From contig NW_006768789.1 of the NCBI RefSeq assembly GCF_000204055.1, positions 321,692-385,691 of the forward strand: DNA of 64,000 nt, given 5' to 3'. The notes below the pieces were generated by a model. That model saw nothing but the letters and a program-made list of their open reading frames with translations, did not search any database and was not told the DNA's origin. Made by a program: the position numbers and the translations under genes. Numbering within the stretch: position 1 is the first letter of the stretch; each line of letters begins with the position of its first letter. The DNA comes from Melampsora larici-populina 98AG31. Its lineage: Eukaryota; Basidiomycota; Pucciniomycetes; Pucciniales; Melampsoraceae. Of the stretch, positions 35,018 to 47,315 are shown in pieces.

Positions 35018-37773
35018 TCAAACCTTTAATCCTTTACGATACTCAATAAATCCCAATACATTCATCAAACAATCCTCAGCAACAGACCTAAACTTGAAAT
35101 CTTTTCTCTTATCAATCTTCTTAACCTATTCCATCCCCATCGTCCCCCCAAAAAAACCATCAATATTTCCTCCCACCAAAAAAAAACAAAAATAGAAGAA
35201 GAAAGAAAGAAAGGAAAAAAAAGACAAACCAAGTTTTTAATCATCGGAACCAAGTCGATCAACCGGTTCAAAAACTTCAAATCCCTAAACACTTTCACAT
35301 CATAACTTGATGTTTCATCAGAGTAAAGATCCAAGACCCCATCCAAGGCATGAATAACCAACAAAGGAGTCTTAGAATCACTAATGATTTCCATTAATTT
35401 CATTCCGATCACCTAAACCCCCCACCACCACCAAAAAAAAACCAAAACAAAACGAAAAATTCCAATTAGTTTTTTTTTTTTCAAGAAAAATCAATGGAAA
35501 AGAAACTCAACTTGATTTTCTTCAACCGTGATCGATGCACAAGACCCAACAACGCTCAAGACCGAAACCAACCTAGACCGAACCTCAACCCCCACAAATT
35601 CGTCATCCAACAAGTTCAACAACCCCTCAATAAGTGAATTAGATTGACGTTGTAGAACCAGTTGAACGGCATCAATCCGAACCAAACTCCAAAGACATGT
35701 GACAGCCGGTAAGATCAACGGTGAAGTAGATGATCCATTAACGATCTGCAAGACCAATTTCCAAGCGACATCCAAGTCTTGATCATTCAAGATCTTACTG
35801 GTAGATCCAGTTCTTTCAAGTGTGATTAACAAATTATTAATCGATTGTAAGGCACGAGTATGGATTCCGATCACCAATTCTTGGATAGTCTGAGGCATCA
35901 AATCATCTTGACTTCCATTTTCGGCTGCTGTAGGAATCGTATGAGTTGGAAGATCAGGGGTTTGGATCGGTTGAGAAAGTTTCATGAATGAATGAAATAG
36001 TTTCGAGAATTGATTGGATGGGATCTGGTCGATAGGAAGAGCAGTGGGGTTCACTAGATCTTCGGTTTCGGATCCGTTGCCCATCTCTTCATCACCATCA
36101 TGATCTATCTTTTTAGTTGAGTCAGGCACCAAAGCTTCCCTCATCTCTGTATCATCATCGTCATCTTCTTCATCGTCATCTTCTACCATATCATCTTTGG
36201 CTTCCAAGTCTTCAGGGTTCGGGTTTGTTTCTTCTTCGGTTTGGAACCCATCAAGTGTTGCACACCATTCCCCTAAGAGCTCAAGTGATAGTTGTAAAGT
36301 AGTCAAACGTCGTTCAGCAGATTCGAGGAGTAATTCTTCAGAACTTGGAGCTTTGACTGATGCTTTTGCTAAATTAAGGTCTGACAAAGGTATAGGAGGC
36401 TAAGTGAAGATCACATTGACAAAATCAACATCAGTAAAATTTATCAGAAGTGGAAAAAAAGATGAAAAAAGGAGATCAGAACAGACCAAAGATTGCTAAA
36501 ACTTACGAGAGAAAGAAAAGCCTTAGAAGCTTGGTGATACAGATCACTTAGATCAAGATCCAAGAATTGGAACAAATGATTAGGTAAAAGGTGATCATCA
36601 TACATCGATTTGAATGAAAGTCGATTAGGATGTTTAGTTTGAGAAACGATATTCCTTAAAATCCCAACCAAATAAACTTTCAATAACTCTAATTCTTCTT
36701 GGTCTTCAGTAGATCTTTTGATAGGTTGTTGATTGATTTTAAAAAGAACCAATAATGGATCAAGTTGAGATGAAATCTGTCTGATGAGCTTGGGATCATC
36801 TTCTGTTAAGGTATATAAACATTGGATCGAAACTAATGTTAAGCTTGTGCTTGGAGTCGAGGTTTGGTCTTGAGCATTAGAGATCCCTAGACGATCAACG
36901 TAGAGTTGAATGATTCGGAATAAGAATGGAACTAATTCGGTTATAGCACCAATAGCTTTAAACAATTTATTAGACGTTTCACTTTTTTTATTGTAGGCAA
37001 AGTGGTGAAAAAGTTCATCAGATCAGGATTTTTCATTGAAATTTTTCAAACCAAAGATCACTTACGCTAAAGACCAAAGAATGACCAAAACGTTTTCCGC
37101 AATCATTAAATCATGTAACAGAAACCCATCAAAGCGATTAAACCAAACCAAAAGCAAAGCCTGTAAAGGAATCAAGATGCCTTTATTGAACATCTCACCA
37201 CAAACATCATCACCACCTTCGATAACTAAGTTTCTTAAGGCGCTTGTAGTTTCAATCATGATTTGAGGATGTGATTGGTCTGTGTTTAAACGTTCGATTA
37301 AAAGGTTCACTAGGTTTTTGGATTGTAAAAGTCTTCTTGTTGAAGATGATGATAGAATTAGATTCGAGATGGCTGCTATTGACCATACTCTATCAGCTGG
37401 AGTTTCGGATCTTACCTATGATTTAATGTACGAAAGAATATCGTTAGTGTGGTGGATTGAGTTTGATTTTTGGAAGAATGTTGACTTACATGATCGATGA
37501 TGGCAAGTGATGAATCTCTTTGTTTTGGTTTTGATTTTTTTGATTTGGTTTTAGATAGTTTTGTTTCATTAGTGGTTGATGGTGTGGTTGAAATTGAGTT
37601 TGATGGTTCTTGTGATTGGTCTTGTTCTTGATGATTAGATTGAATTGGTCCAGTGGATGCTTGTTGTCTTGCAGATCTGATTCGTTTTTTATATTGAGCC
37701 TTATCAAACATTCCACCATTCCATCAGATAGTACTCTATGAGATTATGATTGAGATTCACTTACTTTTCCCAT
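35018..37773 (-). CDS. SYO1: SYO1/HEATR3-like ARM-repeat chaperone for ribosomal proteins L5 and L11
   Basis: Seven exons (37773-37765, 37699-37490, 37415-37066, 36981-36507, 36399-35512, 35412-35230, 35125-35018) give 740 residues. SYO1 binds the importin Kap104 and carries Rpl5 and Rpl11 with 5S RNA into the nucleus. The first exon codes only Met-Gly-Lys and joins AQYKKRIRSARQQ, giving the Lys/Arg-rich family start MGKAQYKKR. Armadillo/HEAT helices follow: DRVWSIAAISNLI, TTSALRNLVIEGG, LVILWSLAETSNKLFKAIGAI. A long acidic loop (DDDEEDDDDDTEMRE, about residue 410) is characteristic. The C-terminus ends VAEDCLMNVLGFIEYRKGLKV. One intron starts GTTGAG. It is divergent with the cohesin loader gene. 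Confidence 0.85.
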
Positions 37774-38188
37774 CTTGGTGATCAAGCTAATGTTCTTGAC
37801 TGTCTTTGGTATTTTTGCTCAGCCAATTGGAACACTTTTTTTGAATCGAATGTGGTTCAAAGATTTCAATACAGCTGTTAGGTTTACACAACCTGACTAT
37901 CCTCGGACCGTATTCCCGGTTCTTGCGAGTCACCCAGTCACTCGGTCACTCGGTCACTTGTTCTGATTCTGATTCTGATTCTGATTCTGATTCTGATGGC
38001 TCGCTCAAAGAAAGGCTCTTTAACTTGGATAAATATCAGCTTTACCCCTTGCAATTGATTGTGGGATTGAATCTTTCTTCATTCTCAGCGCTACTCCAAG
38101 CGGTTGATGTCCCATTGATTAAGGAGAGCTTGGAAGATTAGTCCAGAATGTGAATTTAGACGCGACAAGTCACGTGACAGACAAGTTG
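37774..38188. promoter_or_regulatory. Shared divergent promoter region of SYO1 and SCC4
   Basis: The two ATGs are 415 bases apart and point away from each other, so both promoters must lie here. It contains a hexanucleotide run (GATTCT)n at about 37962-37997 and short CACTCGGT repeats just before it. No TATA box is clear. Confidence 0.5.
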
Positions 38189-40928
38189 ATGAGCGATTTG
38201 AATGAAAAAGCTTTTTTAGATTTCCATTCAAGTTTGAAATTAATTTCAAAAATGTTATCAACAACACCATCATCATCATCGTCAACAGAACAGTCAAGAG
38301 GACATACTGAACCCACTCAAGCAATACCCAAACCACTGATAAACAACACTCAACAATCTATCAATCATGAAGAACAACAACAACAACAACCAACTCCACC
38401 TGACATACCAGTTCATATCACCTTACTATACTTGACCCATCTACACCTCACCACAGCTTCCAAGATATCCAGAACCTTAATGACCAGACCAAGCTATTCA
38501 TACCAACTATTTGGAACCCCATCAAAACCAAATCCAACAGAAACAGAAACACATCAATCCCACATCATTCAATACCGACGCCATATCTTGATAGCCATCA
38601 ATTGTCTTCGTTCGATTCTCTATGGATCAGAATCACTTCAGATCCCAATCCAATTCAAGTTCAATGCATTAATTTGGTTAATCAAAATCTTGATTAATGA
38701 AACTCATTCTAATCGTTATCAACTTGATCAATTGGTTCAATATGGTTTTTTAATCATTAAGAAATCAGGCTTACAACTTGATCATGATTCTAGGTTCGAG
38801 TTAACCGAATTAGATATCTTGATTTCGTTGCAAGATTCTACAATTTCTTTTAGACAAATTAAAAAACAAGTCGAAAGAGCCATTGAGTTGACTTATCAAA
38901 AGTGAGTTGATTTATTCTTCTTTTGCCTTCATTTCGTAATCTTTTGGTTTGATTAAACTTTTGGGGGTTTTTTTCTTTAGGAATGGTTCAATTCATGCTA
39001 AATCTATTAAATGGTACTATCGTTTTCAAATCTTATACATCCAAATCAATTCACCAAAAGATTATTCATCAACCCAAGAAACGATCCAAAGCGTTCTAAA
39101 AACCTCACTTACAAGGGGAGATCAAGAAGTTCATATATTATTTAAAGCTATTGAAATCAAATTAGCATTAGACCATTCACTCTTTACATTAGTAGGAGAC
39201 TTGGTTGATTCGATTATCAAATTGGTGGGATTCAAACCCAATGAATCATCAACTACTTTAAAGCTTTGTAAACCTTTGGAAAGTTTTTTGGTGGTGTTGA
39301 TTGGTTTTTATTATTATGAGATGGGTGAGATTGAACTGGGAAAAGAATGGGTTGCTTATCTTTATCGGATCATTGAGGATCTTCAATTAGACAATGGATC
39401 ATTTAAAGTCAGTCGTTCAATTCAAATTGGCTAATTCACTTGGATTTTTGGCTTACTCACTTGGATGTTTTTGGATTTTCTTTAGGTTTTTATCGATTCT
39501 TCTGTTCTGCCAAATCATTCTACTGTTCAAATCGACTCACCTTTTACGAGAAAGTTTGGTCAGATCTCAATGTTAGATGAAGAGATTCGAAACGAACCGA
39601 AATCTGATGTTGCCAAAGACTTTATATGGGTGAAATTGATGCCAATCGAATTGATTCAAGCTTTAGTATCTTTGATCTCTGCATCAATCCATTTGGATGC
39701 GTATGGAAAACGGTAAGTCGACATTCCCATTAACCAGTTCTTCTCTATCTAAATTTAACGCGTTTTTTTTGCATTTTTTTAGGCCAAAGGCTTTAACATA
39801 TCTTAATGAAGGAATCCAAAAGATTGATGAATTCTTGATGAAAGGAATCAAAGTTCGATTTTCAGAGATGTCAAATTGTATTCAAAGATTAATAAGGATG
39901 AAGATTGAAGGAATCTTAATGATGAGTCAAATGTCGATTATCCGATCGAATTTCTTACTAGCTGATCAGGTCAGTTTAAGCTTTCCTCATAAAAGTTTTT
40001 CCTTTCAGATATAATTTTAATCAAACAAATGGATTTTTTTGGGGGGGATTTAGAACTTATTAGACCTGATCCGAATCACAACCTTAACCCAACAATGGCC
40101 AAGATACGCATCGAGAATATGTTTTTTAAAAGCCATGTTATCACAATCAACTATGAACTTCTCGTTGGCTAAACAATCACTTTCAAGTTCATTAAGGTTT
40201 CTTAAACCTCTTTCGATTCAAATTAGAAAACAAATCAAAGTCTTGGTGATCACTACTTCTTTGATGTTAGAGATTGATGAAGTTGATCATTCGAATCAAT
40301 GTCAGGAATGGTTAGAAGAATTAAAGGCGTTTGAAGGTGTTTCGAACCGAAGTAGAATCGCTTTGGAAATCGTATTAGCTTTGAAATGTGGTGAAATCGT
40401 TAGAGCAAAGTGAGTGCCCCCCAAAAAAACAAAAAAAAACAAAAAAAAGGAAAACTGATTGTTTGAAAAATCGAAAGACATCATTTTACAAATGCATTAA
40501 ACGAATCGAATCGACAATCCAATACACATCTAAAGACGATCTTATTAGGGTTATTAGGAAACTTGTTTATGAATACTCGACCTGATCAAGCTTTGAAGAT
40601 GTTAAGAGCTTGTTTTAAGGCTTCTAATGGGTTTAGAGATCCGAATTCTTTGGGGTTTAATCCAAAGGTTGGGGTTCCTGGTTTAGGACTTTGGTCTGGT
40701 TTGAAATTATTAGGTTTGCTTTGTCTTCTTCTTCTTCTTTGGTTTTCGTTTTCGGTTTCTTTTGGGTGATGGGGTTCTGATTTTCTTTTTGGTTTTTGGG
40801 CGGTTGTAGAGATTTATGAGAATGGGATGGCCGGTGATGGGGGTGATGATTGTGAGGATATCATTCGGCAACAGATTGAGTTGAATCGAGATCATGAGAT
40901 TAGTTTGAAATCGATTCCTTATCTTTGA
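38189..40928 (+). CDS. SCC4: Cohesin loading factor SCC4/MAU2
   Basis: Exons 38189-38901, 38981-39407, 39486-39712, 39783-39969, 40054-40409, 40478-40713 and 40810-40928 give 754 residues. SCC4 forms the cohesin loader with SCC2/NIPBL and is built of TPR-like helices. The N-terminal third has the family pattern AINCLRSIL, then LIWLIKILINETHSN, then RAIELTYQKNGSIHAKSIKWYYRFQ. Later helices include ESFLVVLIGFYYYEMGE, IQALVSLISASIHLDAYGK, LKTILLGLLGNLFMNTRPDQALKML and a C-terminal KLLEIYENG. A Gln-rich, low-complexity insert (about residues 40-75) is extra. The ATG at 38189 is the first in frame before a conserved-looking helix. Identity rests on helical pattern rather than a catalytic motif, so I am fairly but not fully sure. 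Confidence 0.78.
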
Positions 40929-42553
40929 AAACACTCTTTAAAACATCCAGATCAATATCGAAATTAAAATCAACATTATCATCAATATCAACATCAACAT
41001 TAACATCAACATCAATATCAAATTTAACATCAACATCAATTTAAATCAAGGTCAATTTAAATCAAGGTCAATTTAAATTAAATTAAATCAATTGAAATCA
41101 CTTTAAATCACTTTACAAACCAGAACATTGTAATCTTATTTATGTATTACTTAACTTTTGTTTATATCATTTATTTATTTATTCATCTTTTACTTTTTTC
41201 CATTTTTGTTCTTAAGTTGGATTTAGATTTAGATTTTTCTGGGGGGTGGATTTCTTTTGTATGAATTAAGAATGGGTTTTTGGTTTTTGAGTCTTCATGG
41301 TTTTTCATGGTTTTTTATATCTTATTATACATATAACCAAGATGAAATGATGCTGAGCTTAAATATGATTTTTGGTATGGTTTGAAACAGATTGAGTTCT
41401 GTAGGTTTATTTCTTCTTATGAGTACAATTGATCTTGAAAACCGTTTCAACATGGATTAGGTGTAAGTGGGATTCTGATCCAGAGTGGATGTGAGTATTA
41501 AGAAATATATGACTTGGTTTAATCGATGGTGATTAGGTAGAATTCTATGTATGCTTCCCTCAACTTAACCAATCACTGTAGGTGAAAGGATTTAACTTTT
41601 TTTTGGGATCTATCAGTCATAAATTGTATATTTCTTCATCTATACATATCACCGTTGTATCACATTTTTTCAATGGGAGCGTTTTTCACAACGGGATCAT
41701 TGTCGTGAAGTCCATTTCCAAGCAAGAAAGCAGAAACAATGAGCATTATGATTTACTTCAGTCAATGTCACGGAGGAAACCAGAATTGAGGAACAAAAGG
41801 AAAGCTATACAAATTTAATAGCTGAACGGCAGTGATCATAATGACCTGGGGCAGATAGAATTAGGTATCAAGACAAAAAGGAAAGACAATCAAACGCAAA
41901 GACTTATCAATCGATTTCTCATCTCACAAACACTCTCATAGATGATAGCACCAAAAACCAATCCCTTGAGCTGATAAAAACTAGACTCGGACTGGCTCAT
42001 TGAGTGAAATCTGGTCATTTGGGCATTGAGGCTTCAACTTTTGTTTGGAATCAGTGAACAGTTTATTGGGTTAGAAAACATGATGTATCTCAACTTCAAT
42101 AGCTGGCAATGTGTTGCAATGTAAAGCTGGATCTGAACTCAAAGGGAGTCTTGTTACCACTGCTGAGCGCCCAAGACAAGTTGTATATGATGTTTTGCTC
42201 ACCTCCAATTATATATGGCGCAGCGCGGTCTGGAGGTTCTTAGAAATGGAGTGTAAAAGAAAAAAAGACATATTCTGAACCCAACCGCTTCATGTGCCTT
42301 ACACCCACCAGATACTCAGCGCACTCAACCTGATGACAAGGAATTTTCGAGGCACACGCGGACATGGCGCTATCCAGAGCTATCATTTCCCTCTAAACCT
42401 TCTTTCTTTCTTTCTGCCCACATTCATCACTTCGAAAAGAAAATATCTCTTGATCAACATCAACAATACCAGCCCAGACTCCTCCTTCACACCTTTCAAA
42501 TCTTTGGCAACCATCATATCTTATACATCACATCTTAACATTATCAAATCATC
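40929..42553. other. Intergenic region with ATCAAC and ATTTAA low-complexity tract
   Basis: Bases about 40960-41110 repeat ATCAACATCA and AATTTAAATCAAGGTC units directly after SCC4. The rest is AT-rich with no recognisable gene. Pyrimidine-rich TTCTTTCTTTCTTTC at 42400-42414 probably belongs to the promoter of the next gene. Confidence 0.5.
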
Positions 42554-43427
42554 ATGACGTCACCATTACTCATGACTATGTTCGCCGAGGTTCAAGACAT
42601 TTACGCTCGCTTAAAAACTATTGCAAGACCCGATGGACCAGAAACCATGGAGTTTTATGTTGAGGCACTTCTCTCACTTTCCACCGAGGTCATTCATCCT
42701 ACAATAAATGATGTGAAGCCTCAGTCCCCTGGCGGCGCGCATATCGACCCTCTCTTGCTTTCAGACATCGCACCCCCGACAGTCGTAGGTTCACAGTCAG
42801 AGGACTCAAAGGATGATGAAGTCATGGTGTTGGAAAAGTCTGACACCCAAGATGCTGGCCAAGGCAGTCAAACAAATCCTAGCTCGATAGTCAGCCACTC
42901 GAAGCCTACAATCTCACTCTCCGATCATGCAAGCAAGATGGATAACTCATCTTTTGCAATCGAAACCCAAGCTGAGGCTATCTCAGATACTCTTCTACAA
43001 GTGAACACCAATAATTTACAAAAAAGAAAATTCACTTCAACCATACCTGACCTTAAAGATAAGAAAAACTCAAAGCAGAAAACAAGCAATTCACCACCAA
43101 AGCTACCTTGCTGTTCTCAACATTCAACTTCAAATTCGATTTCCCAAGATCTGATCAAAGATGAACGCGCTTCGTTAAGTCCACCATCGAAATTGAAACT
43201 ACAGATTTGTTTTGCTAATCAAATAAAGTATGGTACGAGAACACCGGATGTAAGTGGCTTGTAAGAGTATACAACTTAAAAGTTTTCATTTAACTTATTG
43301 ATTTTCACTGATGATACTGAGTCTGTAGGAACTAGATTTTAAAGAGAACCTTATCTGTGGTGGTTCCTTGGGACCGGTTGTAAATGATGAAACTCATAGG
43401 AATTTAATCGAAGACAAATCTTCATAG
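42554..43427 (+). CDS. Hypothetical Ser/Asp-rich protein
   Basis: Exons 42554-43249 and 43329-43427 close in phase to 264 residues. I do not recognise it. The start (MTSPLLMTMFAEVQDIYARLKTI) forms a predicted helix and is not a good signal peptide. The middle is acidic and Ser-rich, followed by a Lys-rich patch (KDKKNSKQKT) that may direct it to the nucleus, then two adjacent Cys. Supporting a real gene are a clean GTAAGT donor, a normal 79-base intron, codon use like the neighbours and a pyrimidine-rich stretch 130 bases upstream. The protein looks largely disordered. Confidence 0.6.
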
Positions 43428-45196
43428 GTTCACTTTGATTTTGGTCAAGGGTTCAATTTGAAAATTTTGGTATGTTAGAAATTAGCATTTTTGTTCAGTA
43501 TCGATATTTTTAACATCTTCTATCTCACTTGAATCTGATTCTCACTGGTTCACTTTACAGTCAAACCCATTCAAACTCAAACGTGATAACATTCTTACTT
43601 AACTCAGCTTAACTCCTCAAGTTAAATTACTTATACTTTTACCACAACTCCCATTATAGAAACTCTTTTGGAATAAAATCTTACATACTCTTGATCAACT
43701 CTTTAACCTTCTTATTTATCTACATTCTTTTGGATTCTCATTTTCTTGACAAACTTTTTCTTCTGGGTTGTGTAGGAAGTTTATTTAAGGGACTTAGACC
43801 TATCTTTCTCAAATAACATGTTTTTTTCTTGCTTCTTCATCAGTACCTAATCGTAATCTTTTCTTGATCTGATGTGTTTGTATCTCTTTTATTCTATGTG
43901 TGAATTTTTGATAGCTTGCTCTTTGTCTTGTAACCTTTATATATTTCATTCCATAGTTATATCTGAGTCTAGGAATAATGGCAATGATTTCTATCAAAGC
44001 TTGGAAGCTACTCGTCCTTGCATCTAGAAAATCCACAGTATAACTTGTATAAGAAGTGAGAGGTGGAGAAGGAATAAAGTAGATGTAAATTGAGTTGTTC
44101 TACCATTTCATTCAGTGTCAAAGCTATGTTTGACTGTGGTAACACCTGATTTGGTTGTCAATAAGCTCAACAAATAAATATGTACTTTGATGTATTCTTA
44201 CATCCACCAAATATATTGTAAGGTGTCTTAGATCCAAGGGTTGAGGGGCGGAGAAAATCAACTCGAGTCTCAGTTGGATGAAGATTCAAGAGGCCTTGTT
44301 GTGAATTGTTCATCTTTCCAGAACTTCAATCAAGGTTTTTAACAAAATTCGTAAAAGATTTGTGCTAGGATCACATTATAAATTCAGACAAATAATCAAA
44401 GTGATTTTCTGCAAGAAGTGATTGAACCCGTCAAGTACGTTGAAATTTCTAAATCTCACATGGTAGTCTCTCAACTTGAAACTTATGTTGACGCGTATTC
44501 CATTGATGAATATATTTTAAAGAAATCTCATTTGGTGTACATCTGCTTTAAATACCTAGTAAACTCATGTGCTTTCAAATCTACCCAGGCTTTACTAAGG
44601 TTGAACTTCACATTGCAGGGCGATACCACGACTGACTCGGTTCCAGCTTGGTCTGACCTGTAGCATCAAATGGACAAGTTGCATTTGGCATTGAGATATA
44701 CAAATATGAAATCCATCTCACATGTATCTTCAAGGACCGACCAAATTCCTTCCACCTTGAAGGAGTTCATGTAAAGCATATCTTGAGGTCAAGTGAGTGC
44801 ATGAAACACTCACCCTGTACTAACTAAAACGCGTGGTAAATGAATGTGTTTCTCTTGACTCAAAAATGATGCATACATAAAAAATTGGCACAAGTCCTTC
44901 AATCCTTGAGTACAGCCCTAGCCTCCTTGTCATTTCTTTGCAACATTGTGATAATCTACAGGTAATGAGGAGAAATTTCAAGGGGAATAAGAAAACAGGT
45001 GACCTGAGTGAATCTGTGACGATTATTACACTTCCATAAGTCTAAAAGATACCGTATCCATTCATCAAGGCTTGAGATCTAGTAGTGAGTCAAGATAATG
45101 TAAGAATGAAAATGTCACGGAATATATTTAACGACACATGAAGGAGATATGAATTCATCCACTCCAGAAATTTATCTTAAGATGATCAAATTGAGC
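43428..45196. other. Intergenic region between the hypothetical gene and UBC12
   Basis: AT-rich. Open frames are short and without motifs. It carries the 3' ends of two convergent transcripts. Confidence 0.5.
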
Positions 45197-46182
45197 TTAA
45201 CGCTTCAAAACGCAGTCAAACACATCCCCCCGGACAGATTTTCCTGCCATGCTGTTCCTTACATTACGCTCAAATGCTGATCGATCAGCTCGTAGATCAT
45301 TCGCCGCCTCTGAAATGTAGCATCACGTATAAGTAGAAATTCAAACGAGGATCAAACTTGTACTGTCTGTAGTCGTCAAGCTTACCTTTGTTAAGTGGAT
45401 CATCTGCGTTTGGCTCAAGGAAGAGGTATTGTAAACCAACAATCACGGCGTTCAAGTTCAACACTGGTTTCCAATCTTCTCTTAGAATATTGAGACAGAC
45501 GTTGCCTTCTACATCTACATTCGGATGATAAATCTGGTGATGAATGGGTATGTCGAATCAGCCAAAATTATCAAGAATTTGGTGTTCGTGTCTTTCATGA
45601 AGTATGAAGCCATCGAAATGGAGCATATAAGGATACGTACTTTTTGTGTGCATTTGACCTTGGGAGGTTCATGAGGGTAGTTTAAGTTGATAACAAAACT
45701 GAAGATGAAGGATCCGCCTTTGTACATGCCTAAAAGACATCCAGTAATACATTAGCTATAGGACCACGACCAAAGTCAAGATAAAAGTGACTCACCCTCA
45801 TCTGGGTTGATTGTAAGTGTAAAGTTGAGGAGATCGGCTGGATCAGGGAAGTGAGTGGTCATCGTTGACGGTAGGTCGAGTTCGGTAATATCTGCATGAC
45901 AAAGATTCGTTGAGTTTGTTTGCCCTCACAGTTGACCTAAGAAAGAGAAGATGATTATCATCGATTCACCTTTTTGAACCCGGATTTGGGCTGCACTAGT
46001 CTTTGGCTTCTTTTTAGCAGCCTCCTGGTCGGCTTTTTTGAGGGACCAGATCTATGATTTGATCGAATTGAAGCGAATTAAAGCGAATCAATTGTGATGG
46101 GTTAGTCAATCCATTTGCACCGGCAAGCTAGCTGCCAACATACTCCTTCCATACGAGAAATACCAGACTCAACTTTAATCAT
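45197..46182 (-). CDS. UBC12: NEDD8-conjugating enzyme E2 (UBC12)
   Basis: Six exons (46182-46174, 46051-45970, 45891-45796, 45729-45641, 45533-45386, 45309-45197) give 178 residues, the usual E2 M length. UBC12 takes NEDD8/RUB1 from the UBA3-ULA1 E1 and transfers it to cullins. The nine-base first exon codes only Met-Ile-Lys and joins [15 protein letters not shown], matching the extended N-terminal tail that binds the E1 in this family. The UBC fold shows [39 protein letters not shown], the active-site Cys105 in [13 protein letters not shown], and [23 protein letters not shown], diagnostic for UBC12. The first intron begins with GTTGAG, so the start exon is easily missed by gene finders. Confidence 0.95.
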
Positions 46183-47315
46183 TGTGTTTGATTGATTGAG
46201 ATGATATAAACTTGATAATACTGAAGATGATCGAACTTGTTGATATGTTTGAGTAGTTAAATAGCAAGGTTGGATGCGATTGGTGGTTACCTGATATCTT
46301 GGCAAGTTGAAGGGTTCGAGAGTTCTTTGAACTTTGAAGTTGCAATCCAATACCCGAACCGGTCATTTATGTCAACATGTAACCTTCAGATCTTTGACAC
46401 CTGCGAGTGTGACAGTCGAGCGAAAGACGGCGAACAAAACAAAAAAGATGACAAAGAAAGATCCTCTCTTGGAAGCGCGCTTTGCACATTTGTGTTCTTT
46501 TCAATATTTGTATCTGTGCTTTTCTTTTCGACGAAATCCTCTAGGATTCGTTGACCATTGTTTCCACTTCCTTATAATCATCATAGACCGGATCCAGCAG
46601 TACCAGGTCCGGCCATGGAACACTTGTCGCAATGTCTCTGACATTCTCCTGTTGTATTTACCACATCATCATCTATTTCCTTTTTCGTATTTTGTGGAAC
46701 TGGACGCCTACTGAGATGGAGTCTCCAAGTCACTTCTTCTTCACATTTCAAAGCATCCAAGAAACCCCGCAAAGAGCATCAATTATGAGGCCGCAATTAG
46801 AATACCAGTATCAAGTTGAAAAGTCGCTATCATGTTTGCTACCATGTTTCTGGACATTTCATTTTGTGTTGACCTTATCACACAATTTTCTTCTTAATGT
46901 TTACCTTGTCACTGCATTATTCGAAAACCTTTCATGCTCGAGGAAGATCTCAATAATTGCCATTTTGCAGAATTCAAACCCGTCTATTTATGGAATAAAG
47001 GAATGAACGTCATATGGCAGAGGTCTCCGAGAGTTTTGAGAAGTGTATAACGGCACGCGGTAGTCAGTCCCTGCTCCTGATCCAACAGATTTTTGTTTCT
47101 CTAGCAAATATCTGCAAGTTACAAGTCAATTAAGTTCACCCACAGAAGAATTGATTATGTTTATTACGCTAAGAAGGTGGAATACAAAAAGGTCTTATCG
47201 AGTTACATTTTTAAAAGGTAGGATCATTTCCATGATTCTCGAAAATGACAAAGTGGAAAAAGAAAGAAAAAGATTTGAAAGAAAACAACATATCAAGAAT
47301 CACAGAGGGGTGGTT
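46183..47315. other. Intergenic region upstream of UBC12
   Basis: No gene recognised. Several open frames overlap in different phases, but none has a motif or good splice signals. Confidence 0.45.

Noticed and set aside
44418..44663. 81-codon open frame between the hypothetical gene and UBC12
   Set aside because: No motif and no supporting splice or promoter context. The length is compatible with chance.
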